Assembly (NCBI GenBank): GCA_965213525.1
Contig: OZ243889.1
Location: 1,984,001-2,048,000, forward strand
Source of the DNA: G965213525 sp965213525
Lineage (GTDB): Bacteria > Actinomycetota > Acidimicrobiia > Acidimicrobiales > Poriferisodalaceae
Direction: 5' to 3'
DNA length: 64,000 bases
Position 1 is the first letter of the stretch. The number at the start of each line of letters is the position of its first letter. The notes beneath the pieces are model-generated. The model saw only the letters and a program-made list of their open reading frames with translations. It was not told where the DNA came from and made no database searches. The translations under genes and the position numbers were made by a program. Positions 9,345-16,615 of the stretch are shown in pieces.

Positions 9345-10507
9345 GTGTCACGCCCGAGCACGAGGGTGGCGGCAGCGTGACGAGTCGACAGGTTGCCGCC
9401 GGTGCCGTGGGCCACGGCGAGCTCGCAGTCGGGCACCTGCACCGCCGGGTGCGCCTCGCCCCGCAGCTGGCGGACCGCCTCGATCACCTTGGTCATGCCG
9501 CCCCGGTTGGCGGGATGGTTGTTGCACAGGCCCCCACCGTCGGTGTTGAACGGCAACCGCCCGTGGGGCGCAACGAGGCCGCCGTCGGCGACGAAGCGCC
9601 CGCCCTCGCCCTTGGCGCAGAAGCCCAGATCCTCGAGGGCGACGAGCACGGTGATGGTGAAGCTGTCGTAGATCGAGGCGTAGTCGATGTCGGCGGGCGT
9701 CACCCCCGCTTCGGCGAAGGCCGCCGGGCCCGAGAGCCCGGCCGCGCTGGTCGTCAGCACGAGCCGGCCGGCGTCGGCGTGGTGGACCCCGACGCCGGTG
9801 CCGAGCACGTCGACGCAGTGCCGATCGAGGTCGCGGGCCACCTCGGGGGCGACGACGACCAGGGCGCCGCCGCCGTCGGTGATGACGCAGCAGTCGAGGC
9901 GGTGCAGCGGGTCGGCGATGAGGGGCGAGTCGAGCACCTCGTCGACGGTGACGACCTCGCGCAAGAAGGCGTGGGGGTTGTGCTGGGCGTGGCGCGACGC
10001 CGCCACCTTGATCTCGGCGAGCTGGGCCGGGGTGGTGCCGAACTCGTGGGCGTGGCGGGCGGCGACCAGGGCGTAGCCCGACACGATCGTCGAACCGACG
10101 AGGTTCTCGAAGGGGGCCTCGGGGGCGTCGTCGAAGCGGGCCGAGCCACCCGGGCCGCTGCCGCCGGTGCGGGGCTTGCCGGCCAGGGTCACCAGCGCCA
10201 CCCGGGCGTGGCCGGCGGCGATGGCCGCGGCGGCGTGGCGGACGTGGACCAGGTAGGACGAGCCGCCGGTCTCGGTGGTGTCGGTCTCGGTGCACGCCAG
10301 GCCCAGGTACTCCGCCATCGACAGCCCGCCGAAGCCGACGGCGTCACCGGCGCAGTAGTAGGCGTCCACGTCGTCGGAGCCGAGTCCGGCGTCGGCGAGC
10401 GCCCCGGCGGCGACCTCGGCGTGGATCATCGGCACCGTGTGCTCGCCCAGCGTGCGGCCCGGGTGCTCGTAGACCCCGGCGATCGACGCCGCTCCCCTCA
10501 CCCCCAC
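9341..10507 (-). CDS. Thiolase-like (lipid-transfer type) protein
   Basis: About 388 aa of thiolase fold, in the non-decarboxylating SCP-2/Ltp-like group. Visible: YCAGDAVGFGGLSMAEYLGL, then TETGGSSYLVHVRHA where classical thiolases carry the nucleophilic Cys, CNNHPANRGGMTKVIEAVRQ, and the C-terminal HGTGG motif. The loop that should hold the nucleophile reads GGSS with no Cys. The protein may therefore be an Ltp2-like retro-aldolase working with the DUF35 partner, as in steroid side-chain degradation; this is inference. Start: GTG at 10507 (or 10501), after a TACGGT -10 box. The long open frame upstream to 11230 is antisense to other genes and is rejected. Confidence 0.85.
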   Translation of the reverse strand: MGVRGAASIAGVYEHPGRTLGEHTVPMIHAEVAAGALADAGLGSDDVDAYYCAGDAVGFGGLSMAEYLGLACTETDTTETGGSSYLVHVRHAAAAIAAGHARVALVTLAGKPRTGGSGPGGSARFDDAPEAPFENLVGSTIVSGYALVAARHAHEFGTTPAQLAEIKVAASRHAQHNPHAFLREVVTVDEVLDSPLIADPLHRLDCCVITDGGGALVVVAPEVARDLDRHCVDVLGTGVGVHHADAGRLVLTTSAAGLSGPAAFAEAGVTPADIDYASIYDSFTITVLVALEDLGFCAKGEGGRFVADGGLVAPHGRLPFNTDGGGLCNNHPANRGGMTKVIEAVRQLRGEAHPAVQVPDCELAVAHGTGGNLSTRHAAATLVLGRDT

Positions 10508-10570
10508 GTCGGGCGACCGTAGCCGTCCGGTCGTCAGGTCATCGGGCCGGGCGCCTGTCAGGCTGCGGGC

Positions 10571-11101
10571 GTGACGCCGTTCCGTCCGATCGTCGGCACG
10601 CTGGCCTACCTGTGGGACCGCCCGTCCGACGAGGTGCTGATGATCCGGCGAGACGCCCGTCCCGACGACGACCACTTCGGCAAGTGCAACGGCCTTGGAG
10701 GCAAGCTCGAGCGCGACGAGGACGTGGTGGCGGGGCTGCGACGAGAGCTCGACGAGGAGGCCGGGCTCGCCCTCACCTCGTTCTGCCTGCGGGGCACGAT
10801 CACGTGGTCGGGCTTCGGGTCCGCCGGCGAGGACTGGCTGGGGTTCGTGTTCCTCGTCGACGGCTGGACCGGCGTGCCCCCGCCGACCAACGACGAGGGC
10901 ACCCTGGTGCGGGTGCCCCGGAACCGGCTGCTGCGGGCGTGTGCCACCGACGCCGACGAGCGGGCGGCGGCCGACCTGGCGATGTGGGACGGCGACCGTC
11001 ACTTCGTCCCGCTGGTCTTCGACGACGACCCCCGTGCGTTCCACGCCACGATGCCCTACGACGGCGAGGTCGCCCGCTCGTGGTCCTTCACCCGCTGCTG
11101 A
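10571..11101 (+). CDS. Nudix hydrolase
   Basis: A 176-aa Nudix-fold pyrophosphatase. The Nudix box GX5EX7REUXEEXGU is visible: GGKLERDED followed by VVAGLRRELDEEAGL, at about residues 44-66. The N-terminal strand GTLAYLWDRPSDEVLMIRR and the segment preceding the box (HFGKCNGLGGK) resemble MutT/MTH1-like oxidised-nucleotide hydrolases, so 8-oxo-dGTP cleanup is plausible but unproven. The GTG at 10571 follows CAGGCT by 6 bases (possible leaderless promoter). It is divergent from the thiolase-like gene. Confidence 0.88.
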   Translation: MTPFRPIVGTLAYLWDRPSDEVLMIRRDARPDDDHFGKCNGLGGKLERDEDVVAGLRRELDEEAGLALTSFCLRGTITWSGFGSAGEDWLGFVFLVDGWTGVPPPTNDEGTLVRVPRNRLLRACATDADERAAADLAMWDGDRHFVPLVFDDDPRAFHATMPYDGEVARSWSFTRC

Positions 11102-11204
11102 GCGCAGGGCCTTGCGCCGGCGTCGAGGCGCAGGGCCGACGGAAACGACAGCGGGCACGGCGGCGGGGAACGCCGGGTCGCCGGGTGGGTGCCAACATCG
11201 GCGG

Positions 11205-12077
11205 ATGCAACGACGCCGGCTCGGTCGCACCGATCACCACAGCTCGATCGCTGTGCTCGGGGGCGCCGCCTTCTGGAACGCGACTCCCGACGAGGCGGCC
11301 GAGGCGTTCAGCGAGGCCCTCGACCGAGGGGTCAACCACCTCGACATCGCGCCCACCTACGGCGTCGCCGAACAGGTCGTTGGTCCGCTGGTGCCGGCGG
11401 TGCGGCACCGGCTGTTCATCGGTGAGAAGACCGGGCGCACGCACCCTGACGGCATCCGCGCCCAGCTCGACACCACGCTCGAGCGCCTCGGCACCGACCA
11501 CGTCGACCTGTACCAGGCCCACGGCGTGACCGACCTCGACGACCTCGACGGTCGAGACGGGGCCTTCGAGGCGATCCTGGCGGCTCGCGACGAGGGCTCG
11601 TGCCGCTTCGTCGGCGTCACCGGCCACGACCTCGGTGCGCCCCGAGCCCACGCCGAGGCCGTGCGGCGCTACGACCTCGACACCGTGATGTTCCCCGTCT
11701 ACCCCCGCCTGTGGGCCGACGAGGCCTACCGGTCCGACGCCGAGGCACTGCTCGCCCTGGCCGCCGAGCGAGATCTTGGGATCATGGTCATCAAGGCCTG
11801 CGCCGCTCGTCCCTGGGGCGAGCGGACGCCGACATCGGACCCCTGGTACGAGCCGGTCACCGAGCCCACCGAGGTGTCGAGGGGCGTGCGCTTCGCCCTG
11901 TCGACCCCGGGGGTCCACGCCTTCTGCACCCCCGGTGACCTCGCCGTGACCCGGCGTGCCCTCGATGCCGCCGAGGCCTACGACCCCCTCGACGACGACG
12001 CCCGGGCCGGTGCCGTCGCCGACATGGCGACCGAGGACCACATCTTCCCCCTCGCCGACATGGCCCGCCGCCGCTGA
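11205..12077 (+). CDS. Aldo/keto reductase
   Basis: A 290-aa NAD(P)H-dependent TIM-barrel oxidoreductase. The catalytic tetrad is recognisable: Asp and Tyr in HLDIAPTYGVAEQ, Lys in FIGEKTGR, His in DLYQAHGV. The C-terminal NADPH-binding part is shortened and ends with an Ala-rich helix. The ATG at 11205 begins the canonical MQRRRLGRTD; the open frame extending 510 bases upstream overlaps the Nudix gene and is rejected. Its substrate is unknown. It ends convergently, 7 bases from the NYN-domain gene. Confidence 0.88.
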   Translation: MQRRRLGRTDHHSSIAVLGGAAFWNATPDEAAEAFSEALDRGVNHLDIAPTYGVAEQVVGPLVPAVRHRLFIGEKTGRTHPDGIRAQLDTTLERLGTDHVDLYQAHGVTDLDDLDGRDGAFEAILAARDEGSCRFVGVTGHDLGAPRAHAEAVRRYDLDTVMFPVYPRLWADEAYRSDAEALLALAAERDLGIMVIKACAARPWGERTPTSDPWYEPVTEPTEVSRGVRFALSTPGVHAFCTPGDLAVTRRALDAAEAYDPLDDDARAGAVADMATEDHIFPLADMARRR

Positions 12078-12084
12078 GCAAGCC

Positions 12085-12462
12085 TCACTGCGCACCGTCG
12101 AGGCGACGACGGAAGGCGCCGGCGCCCTCGACCGGGGTGCCCGGCGCCAGCCGGGCGAGCAGGCCGGCATCAGAGGACACCACCCGCACCGGCCCCGGGG
12201 CGTCGGCGGCGAGCGCCACGACCACGTCGTCGGCGGCGTCGCGCCGGGTCGAGCCCGCCACCTGGATCTCCAGGCCGGGGCGGGCGGCGGCGAGCAGCTC
12301 CTCGTCGGAACCGTCGAAGACGACGACGACCGGCTCGCCGCTGGCGTCCTGCCAACGGTCGATCGCGGCGGTCAGCCGACGTGTCGCACCCCGCCGGTCG
12401 CGCCACCAACCATCGGGTCGAGCGCCCATGACGTTGTTCCCGTCGATCACCCAGCGGACCAC
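12085..12462 (-). CDS. NYN (PIN-like) domain protein
   Basis: A 125-aa protein of the NYN/YacP-like PIN superfamily, predicted metal-dependent ribonuclease. The N-terminus RWVIDGNNVMG carries the signature Asp and Asn-Asn. Further acidic residues are in VVVFDGSDEE and in the Asp pair of RDAADDVVVALA, and the last strand is VRVVSSDAGLL. The GTG start is 7 bases after the stop of the alpha/beta hydrolase gene on the same strand, so the two are probably co-transcribed. Its RNA target is unknown. Confidence 0.82.
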   Translation of the reverse strand: MVRWVIDGNNVMGARPDGWWRDRRGATRRLTAAIDRWQDASGEPVVVVFDGSDEELLAAARPGLEIQVAGSTRRDAADDVVVALAADAPGPVRVVSSDAGLLARLAPGTPVEGAGAFRRRLDGAQ

Positions 12463-12469
12463 GGCGCGC

Positions 12470-13336
12470 TCAGTCCAACGAGTCGAGGAACTCGGTCACC
12501 GCGCCGCTGAACACGTCGTTGCGGTCGCCGGCCACCATGTGGTGGGCGTCGGCGACATCGACGTAGCGGGCGTGGGGCACCTGCTGACAGAACACCGCGG
12601 CACCCTCGGCCGACACGACGTCGCTCGATCCGCCCCGCACCAGCAGCACCGGCAGGCGCAACGCGGCCGCAGCGTCGTCGAGGCGGCCCGGGTCGCGGGT
12701 GCGCCGGGGGGTGCGACCATCGGCGTCGATGAAGGCCGGATCCCAGTGCCAGTACCAGCGGCCGTCCTCGCGCCGGCGGAGGTTCTTGCGCAACCCCGAG
12801 GGGTCGCGCGGGCGAGGGCGGTGGGGTTGGTAGGCGGCCACGGCGTCAGCGGCCTCGTCGAGGGTGGCGAAGCCGTCGGCGCCGCTGCGCATGAACGACA
12901 GGATCTTGGAGACCCCGCGCTCCTCCATGCGGGTGGCGATGTCGACGAGCACGAGCGCACGGGCGTCGAGACGACCCTCGCCGATCCCCAGCAGCGAGAC
13001 GATGCCGCCCATCGAGGCACCGACCAGCACGGGCCGGGTGCCGCCGGCCTCATCGGAGAGGACCCCGCCGACGGCGTCGATGTCGGCGATGAAGGCGTCG
13101 TGGGTGTAGTCACCGTCGCCAGCCCAGTCGCTGTCGCCGTGACCCCGCTGGTCCAACGAGACCACGTACCACCCCGAGGCGGCGAGGCGCTCGGCCGTCG
13201 CGCCCCAGGCGTGGCGGGTCTGGCCACCGCCGTGGAGCATCAACACGGGCGGGTCGCCTCGCTCGCCGTAGGCGTCACCGACGAGCGTGATCTCCGTCGC
13301 CGATCTGAAGCGGCGCAGCGTCGAAGCGTCCGGCAC
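12470..13336 (-). CDS. Alpha/beta hydrolase
   Basis: A 288-aa alpha/beta-hydrolase-fold enzyme. Oxyanion-hole region: LMLHGGGQTRHAW. Nucleophile elbow: GASMGG (Ser at about residue 107). Catalytic Asp is likely in the LLVRGGSSDVVS region, and the catalytic His is in DAHHMVAGD near the C-terminus. The sequence DQRGHGDSDW places it among general esterase/lipase-like members; the substrate is unknown. The GTG at 13336 follows a TACGGT -10 box (13345-13350, minus strand) by 8 bases, so the mRNA is probably leaderless. It leads into the NYN gene. Confidence 0.88.
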   Translation of the reverse strand: MPDASTLRRFRSATEITLVGDAYGERGDPPVLMLHGGGQTRHAWGATAERLAASGWYVVSLDQRGHGDSDWAGDGDYTHDAFIADIDAVGGVLSDEAGGTRPVLVGASMGGIVSLLGIGEGRLDARALVLVDIATRMEERGVSKILSFMRSGADGFATLDEAADAVAAYQPHRPRPRDPSGLRKNLRRREDGRWYWHWDPAFIDADGRTPRRTRDPGRLDDAAAALRLPVLLVRGGSSDVVSAEGAAVFCQQVPHARYVDVADAHHMVAGDRNDVFSGAVTEFLDSLD

Positions 13337-13424
13337 GGCTGGGGACCGTACCGGACAGCGTCAGCTGTCGCCCGAGGTGGCACGCTCGACGGCGTCCGCT
13401 GACCCCAACGCCCCAGGAGGGCCC

Positions 13425-13991
13425 GTGAGCGATCCCGACCGTCGTCACCCGCCCCGGCTCGCCCCGATGCCCGAGCCCGACCCCGAGCTGGCCGAGGTGC
13501 TCGCCGGCGCACTGACCCGCGACGGCCGCCCGCTGGCGATCTTCGCCGCCCTCGGCCACCACCCCAAGCTGCTGAAGCGGTTCAACCTGCTCGGGGGCTT
13601 CCTGTTGAACAAGGGCCTGCTGCCCGCACGGGAGCGGGAGCTGGTGATCCTGCGGGTCGGTGCCAACGCCCGTGCGGTGTACGAGTTCGGCCAGCACGCC
13701 CTCATCGGGCGCGACGCTGGGTTGACCGACGACGAGATCGCCGGGGCCGCCGGCGCTCCCCACGGCTGGTCTGCCGAGGATCGCGCCCTGCTCGACCTGG
13801 CCGACGACCTGTGCGCCCGCGACACCGTCAGCGATGCGACCTGGGCGGCGCTGCGCCCCCGGTGGTCTGACGCCGAGCTCGTCGAGCTGGTCGTGTGCGC
13901 CGGGTTCTACCGACTCGTGTCGGGGTTCTTGAACGCCACCGGCGTGGAGCTCGACCCCGGCGTCCCCGGGTGGCCGACGCCCGAGACCTGA
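13425..13991 (+). CDS. Carboxymuconolactone decarboxylase (AhpD-like) family protein
   Basis: A 188-aa all-helical AhpD/CMD-fold protein. The central motif is EFGQHALIGRDAGLTDDEI. It keeps Glu and His but has no Cys pair, so it is closer to CMD-type enzymes than to peroxidase AhpD. The GTG at 13425 has an AGGAGG ribosome site 4 bases away, which decides the start; the longer open frame from 13287 is antisense to the neighbouring hydrolase's 5' end. Its reaction is unknown. Confidence 0.85.
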   Translation: MSDPDRRHPPRLAPMPEPDPELAEVLAGALTRDGRPLAIFAALGHHPKLLKRFNLLGGFLLNKGLLPARERELVILRVGANARAVYEFGQHALIGRDAGLTDDEIAGAAGAPHGWSAEDRALLDLADDLCARDTVSDATWAALRPRWSDAELVELVVCAGFYRLVSGFLNATGVELDPGVPGWPTPET

Positions 13992-14004
13992 TCGACCAGG
14001 CCGG

Positions 14005-14310
14005 TCACGTCGGCATCGTGAAGCCGTCGACGAGGATGGCGAAGTGCTTGGAGGTGGATCCGAGACGCTGGGGCAGCACCGCCTGGTACTCACCGGAGTC
14101 ATAGATCCGCCGGGCCGCATCGGCGTCGTCGAAGCGCAACACGACGGTCTGGTGGCCTGCGGAGTCACCCTCGAGGCGGGTGCTGTTCGTGTCCAGCACG
14201 ATGAGCTCGCTCTCGCTGCCCACCCGCAGCGCCGGCCCGGCGCCCTTCTGGTACTCGGCGTAGCCGTCGGGGTCATCGACGTCGTAGTTGACGATCAGGT
14301 AGGCGCTCAT
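14005..14310 (-). CDS. DUF1330 family protein
   Basis: A 101-aa dimeric alpha/beta-barrel (ABM-like) protein of the DUF1330 family, function unknown. Typical features: SAYLIVNYDVDDPDGYAEYQ at the N-terminus, a middle segment ending in VVLRFDDADAARRIYDS, and the late motif YQAVLPQRLGSTSKHFAILV. It is convergent with the AhpD-like gene, 13 bases apart. Confidence 0.82.
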   Translation of the reverse strand: MSAYLIVNYDVDDPDGYAEYQKGAGPALRVGSESELIVLDTNSTRLEGDSAGHQTVVLRFDDADAARRIYDSGEYQAVLPQRLGSTSKHFAILVDGFTMPT

Positions 14311-14475
14311 CGCCTCGTCCTAGCAGCCCGGTGACGGCCGTGCCGCTGGCGCCGCGGCGGCGTCCGGGTCAGCGGGTGGCCGCGAGTCCCTAACCCGGGG
14401 CCGTCGCGGCCGACTGCACCCCTGCGCCGCACGGACGCGACGCAGTGCCACCACGCCAGGGAGTGGGAGACGACG

Positions 14476-15348
14476 ATGATCGACCGGACCGACCACGGAC
14501 ACGTCGGGCACAGCCCGAGCACGAGCGGACCGGCGGCCCCGGCCCGCCCCGGCGAGCACCCGGCCCACGAGCGGGCCTCGGCGCGACCCGACGCCGCCCG
14601 ACGCCTGGCCGCCGACATCCAGGCCGACCCGTTCGCCGTGCACGTCGCCGCCGACGCCGCCGACCTCTCTGACCCCGGCCCAGACGGCCCCCTCGTCGGC
14701 CGCATCGCCGAGCTGCGGGAGCGCTTCGCCTACGATGTCGGGGTCGTGCTGCCGCAGGTCGTGGTGCGGGTCGACCCAGGGCTCACCGACGGCGCCTACA
14801 GGCTGCTCGTCGATGGCCGCTGCGTCGCCGAGGGCGTGGTGCCCTCGGGGCGCGTGATGGCCGTCGGCCTCGACGTCGTCGAGGACGCCACGTCCGCCAC
14901 GTCCGCCACGTCCGGCACGTCCGCCACCTCCGGCGCCGACGACCACGACGTCCGCACGGCCACCGAGCCCGTGTTCGGCCTGATCGTGGGTTGGGTGCGT
15001 CCCGAGCGGTTGGGCGACGCCGACCTCGACGCGACGGTCACCCGCGAGGACGCGCTCATCACCCACCTCGGCGATGTCGTGCGGGCCCATCCCGCCGCCG
15101 CCCTCACCCGGGGCGGGCTGATCGAGCTCATCGAGGCGGTGCGAGCGACCAGCCCCCACTCGACCGAGGAGGTCGACTGCGGGCTCATGCCCGTGGCGGT
15201 CCTGCACTCCGTGCTGCGCGACCTGCTGCGCGAGGGCGCCTGCATCCGCAACCTTCGGGGCGTGCTCGACGACCTGGGTGCGGCGGCCGCCATGGGCGCC
15301 ACCTACGGCGAGCTGGTCACCACGGCTCGACGGGTCACCGCCCCCTGA
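14476..15348 (+). CDS. Stand-alone FlhA (FHIPEP) C-terminal domain protein
   Basis: A 290-aa soluble protein that matches only the cytoplasmic domain of FlhA/FHIPEP export-gate proteins. Residues about 80-135 (LVGRIAELRERFAYDVG, VLPQVVVRVDPGL, AYRLLVDGRCVAEG) correspond to FlhA's LLxRIxxIRRxxAxExGxVxPxVRI region. EPVFGLIVGWV is the FlhA xDPVFGLxAxWI motif. DALITHLGDVVRAH, then LMPVAVLHSVLRDLLREG and IRNLRGVLDDL, correspond to the C-terminal subdomains. The eight N-terminal membrane helices are absent. Instead there is a His/Pro/Ala-rich start, and a Thr/Ser/Ala repeat linker (TSATSATSGTSATSG) sits in the middle. GGGAG 6 bases before the ATG supports the start. No flagellar or type III secretion gene is in the window; the function is unknown. 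Confidence 0.8.
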   Translation: MIDRTDHGHVGHSPSTSGPAAPARPGEHPAHERASARPDAARRLAADIQADPFAVHVAADAADLSDPGPDGPLVGRIAELRERFAYDVGVVLPQVVVRVDPGLTDGAYRLLVDGRCVAEGVVPSGRVMAVGLDVVEDATSATSATSGTSATSGADDHDVRTATEPVFGLIVGWVRPERLGDADLDATVTREDALITHLGDVVRAHPAAALTRGGLIELIEAVRATSPHSTEEVDCGLMPVAVLHSVLRDLLREGACIRNLRGVLDDLGAAAAMGATYGELVTTARRVTAP

Positions 15349-15368
15349 GCCGGCCCTGGGAACGATGT

Positions 15369-15436
15369 ACCCAGGCGATGGCGATCCACCCAGGCGATGG
15401 CGATCCACCCAGGCGATGGCGATCTACCCAGGCGAT
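15369..15436. repeat. 19-bp tandem direct repeat array (3.6 copies)
   Basis: ACCCAGGCGATGGCGATCC occurs at 15369-15387 and 15388-15406, with one change at 15407-15425. A partial fourth copy (ACCCAGGCGAT) runs straight into the TATGGT -10 box. The array lies immediately upstream of the small membrane-protein/rpiB-like operon, a position suited to binding a regulator on successive DNA turns. Confidence 0.9.
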
Positions 15437-15441
15437 ATGGT
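15436..15441 (+). promoter_or_regulatory. -10 box upstream of microprotein/rpiB-like operon
   Basis: TATGGT, overlapping the end of the 19-bp repeat array. Transcription would start near 15448, giving a short leader with the GAGGAG ribosome site at 15461-15466. No consensus -35 is visible; the repeat array fills that position. Confidence 0.5.
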
Positions 15442-15471
15442 CTGCTGACCCCGTCATCACGAGGAGCAACC

Positions 15472-15558
15472 ATGTCCTGGGCTCGGGCCCTGATCGTCTC
15501 TGCCGTCCTCACGCTCGTGCTGTTGGGCTTCTCGTTCGTGGTCGAAGCCATCGTCTGA
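15472..15558 (+). CDS. 28-aa single-pass membrane microprotein
   Basis: The product starts MSWARALIVSAVLTLVLLGF and ends SFVVEAIV. It is almost entirely one hydrophobic helix (about residues 6-24) with a single N-terminal Arg, predicting an N-in, C-out orientation. The ATG has a strong GAGGAG site 5 bases upstream, and a -10-like TATGGT lies 31 bases before the ATG. It ends 52 bases before the rpiB-like fusion gene in the same direction, so the two may share a transcript. It matches no family I recognise. The well-formed translation signals argue for a real gene. Confidence 0.6.
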   Translation: MSWARALIVSAVLTLVLLGFSFVVEAIV

Positions 15559-15610
15559 GGGCGCCGACACCGTTCCTCCTCCACCCCCACCAGCGAGAGC
15601 TTGAGGCCAG

Positions 15611-16597
15611 ATGCGCATCGCCATCGGCGCCGACCACGCCGGGTACCCGCTGAAGGCCCACCTCGTCGAGCACCTCGGTTCCGCCGGCCACTCCATCGCC
15701 GACCTCGGCACCAACTCGACCGAAGCGGTCGACTACCCCCCCTACTGCGCCTCGGTGGGCCGCGCCGTCGCCCGCGGACGGGCCCAGCTCGGCATCGTCG
15801 TCGGGGGCAGCGGCCAGGGCGAGCAGCTGGCCGCCAACAAGATCCGGGGCGTGCGGGCTGCGCTGTGCAACGACCTGTACTCGGCTCGCATGGCCCGGCT
15901 GCACAACGACGCCAACGTGTTGTCCATGGGCGGGCGGGTCATCGGGTTGGGTCTGGCCGAGGAGATCACCCAGACGTTCCTCGACACGGCCTTCGCCGGA
16001 GGCCGCCACGCCCGTCGCGTCGATCAGGTCATGGCGCTCGAGGGCATCTCGGTGCGCGAGGCCGTCTACACCACCGACGATCCCGCCCCGCTGGGTGCGG
16101 TCTCGCTGCCCGACGACATCAACGCCCGACTCGTCGACGCCGCCGTGCGAGCGCCTGGGGGCGACGCCTGTCGCTTCGTCACCCTCACCGACCCCGACGT
16201 GCGGGCGCGGGTCGCCGGGGCGCACCGCCAGGCCGGCGGCGCCGCCGGCCTGCTGGACGAGGCGCCGCTGCTGGTGGCGGTGTTCGCTCCCCGAGGGCGC
16301 GCCGCCGATGGTGCCATGGCCGCCTGGACGATGTGCCTGGCCGCCCGTGGCGAGCGGCTTGGGGCCCGCTACGCCGACGCCGTGGCAGGCCACACCGGCG
16401 AGCTCGACATCGGGCTGCCCGACCACGAGGCCTGGGAACTGGTGGCCCTGGTCGGGGTGGGCGCCGGGGCGACCACCGACGTGACCGGCCGCCGCGCCGC
16501 CCACGAGACCGCGCACGCCGAGCGTTGGGGTGAGCGCCCGGCCTGGCGAGCCGACGAGCCCCGCTGGCCCACCGTGGGCATCGTCGATCCGTCCTAG
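15611..16597 (+). CDS. rpiB: RpiB-family sugar isomerase fused to a nitroreductase-like domain
   Basis: 328 aa, about twice the usual RpiB length. Residues 1-150 are a complete ribose-5-phosphate isomerase B/LacAB fold: IGADHAGYPLKAHL, VDYPPYCASV, the phosphate loop VGGSGQGEQLAANKIRG, ALCNDLYSARMARLHNDANV and GGRVIG. It would interconvert ribose 5-P and ribulose 5-P. Residues about 165-325 resemble a nitroreductase/FMN fold: LVDAAVRAPGGDACRFVTLTD, then LLDEAPLLVAVFAP, then AWTMCLAARGERLG, and a late LPDHEAWELVALVGVG segment. The second domain is diverged and its flavin-binding ability is unclear. Both parts are in one frame without interruption. Confidence 0.82.
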   Translation: MRIAIGADHAGYPLKAHLVEHLGSAGHSIADLGTNSTEAVDYPPYCASVGRAVARGRAQLGIVVGGSGQGEQLAANKIRGVRAALCNDLYSARMARLHNDANVLSMGGRVIGLGLAEEITQTFLDTAFAGGRHARRVDQVMALEGISVREAVYTTDDPAPLGAVSLPDDINARLVDAAVRAPGGDACRFVTLTDPDVRARVAGAHRQAGGAAGLLDEAPLLVAVFAPRGRAADGAMAAWTMCLAARGERLGARYADAVAGHTGELDIGLPDHEAWELVALVGVGAGATTDVTGRRAAHETAHAERWGERPAWRADEPRWPTVGIVDPS

Positions 16598-16615
16598 TGG
16601 TGCGTCGCCACTAGG
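16593..16615. terminator. Hairpin holding both convergent stop codons
   Basis: CCTAGTGG (16593-16600), a 7-base loop, and CCACTAGG (16608-16615) form a perfect 8-bp stem. The rpiB-like TAG stop (16595-16597) lies in one arm and the caiB-like TAG stop (16611-16613, minus strand) lies in the other. It is likely a bidirectional transcription barrier. There is no T-tract. Confidence 0.6.

Noticed and set aside
10508..11230. Long upstream frame fused to the thiolase-like protein
   Set aside because: It is antisense to the Nudix gene. The thiolase fold begins at the GTG near 10507, after a -10 box.
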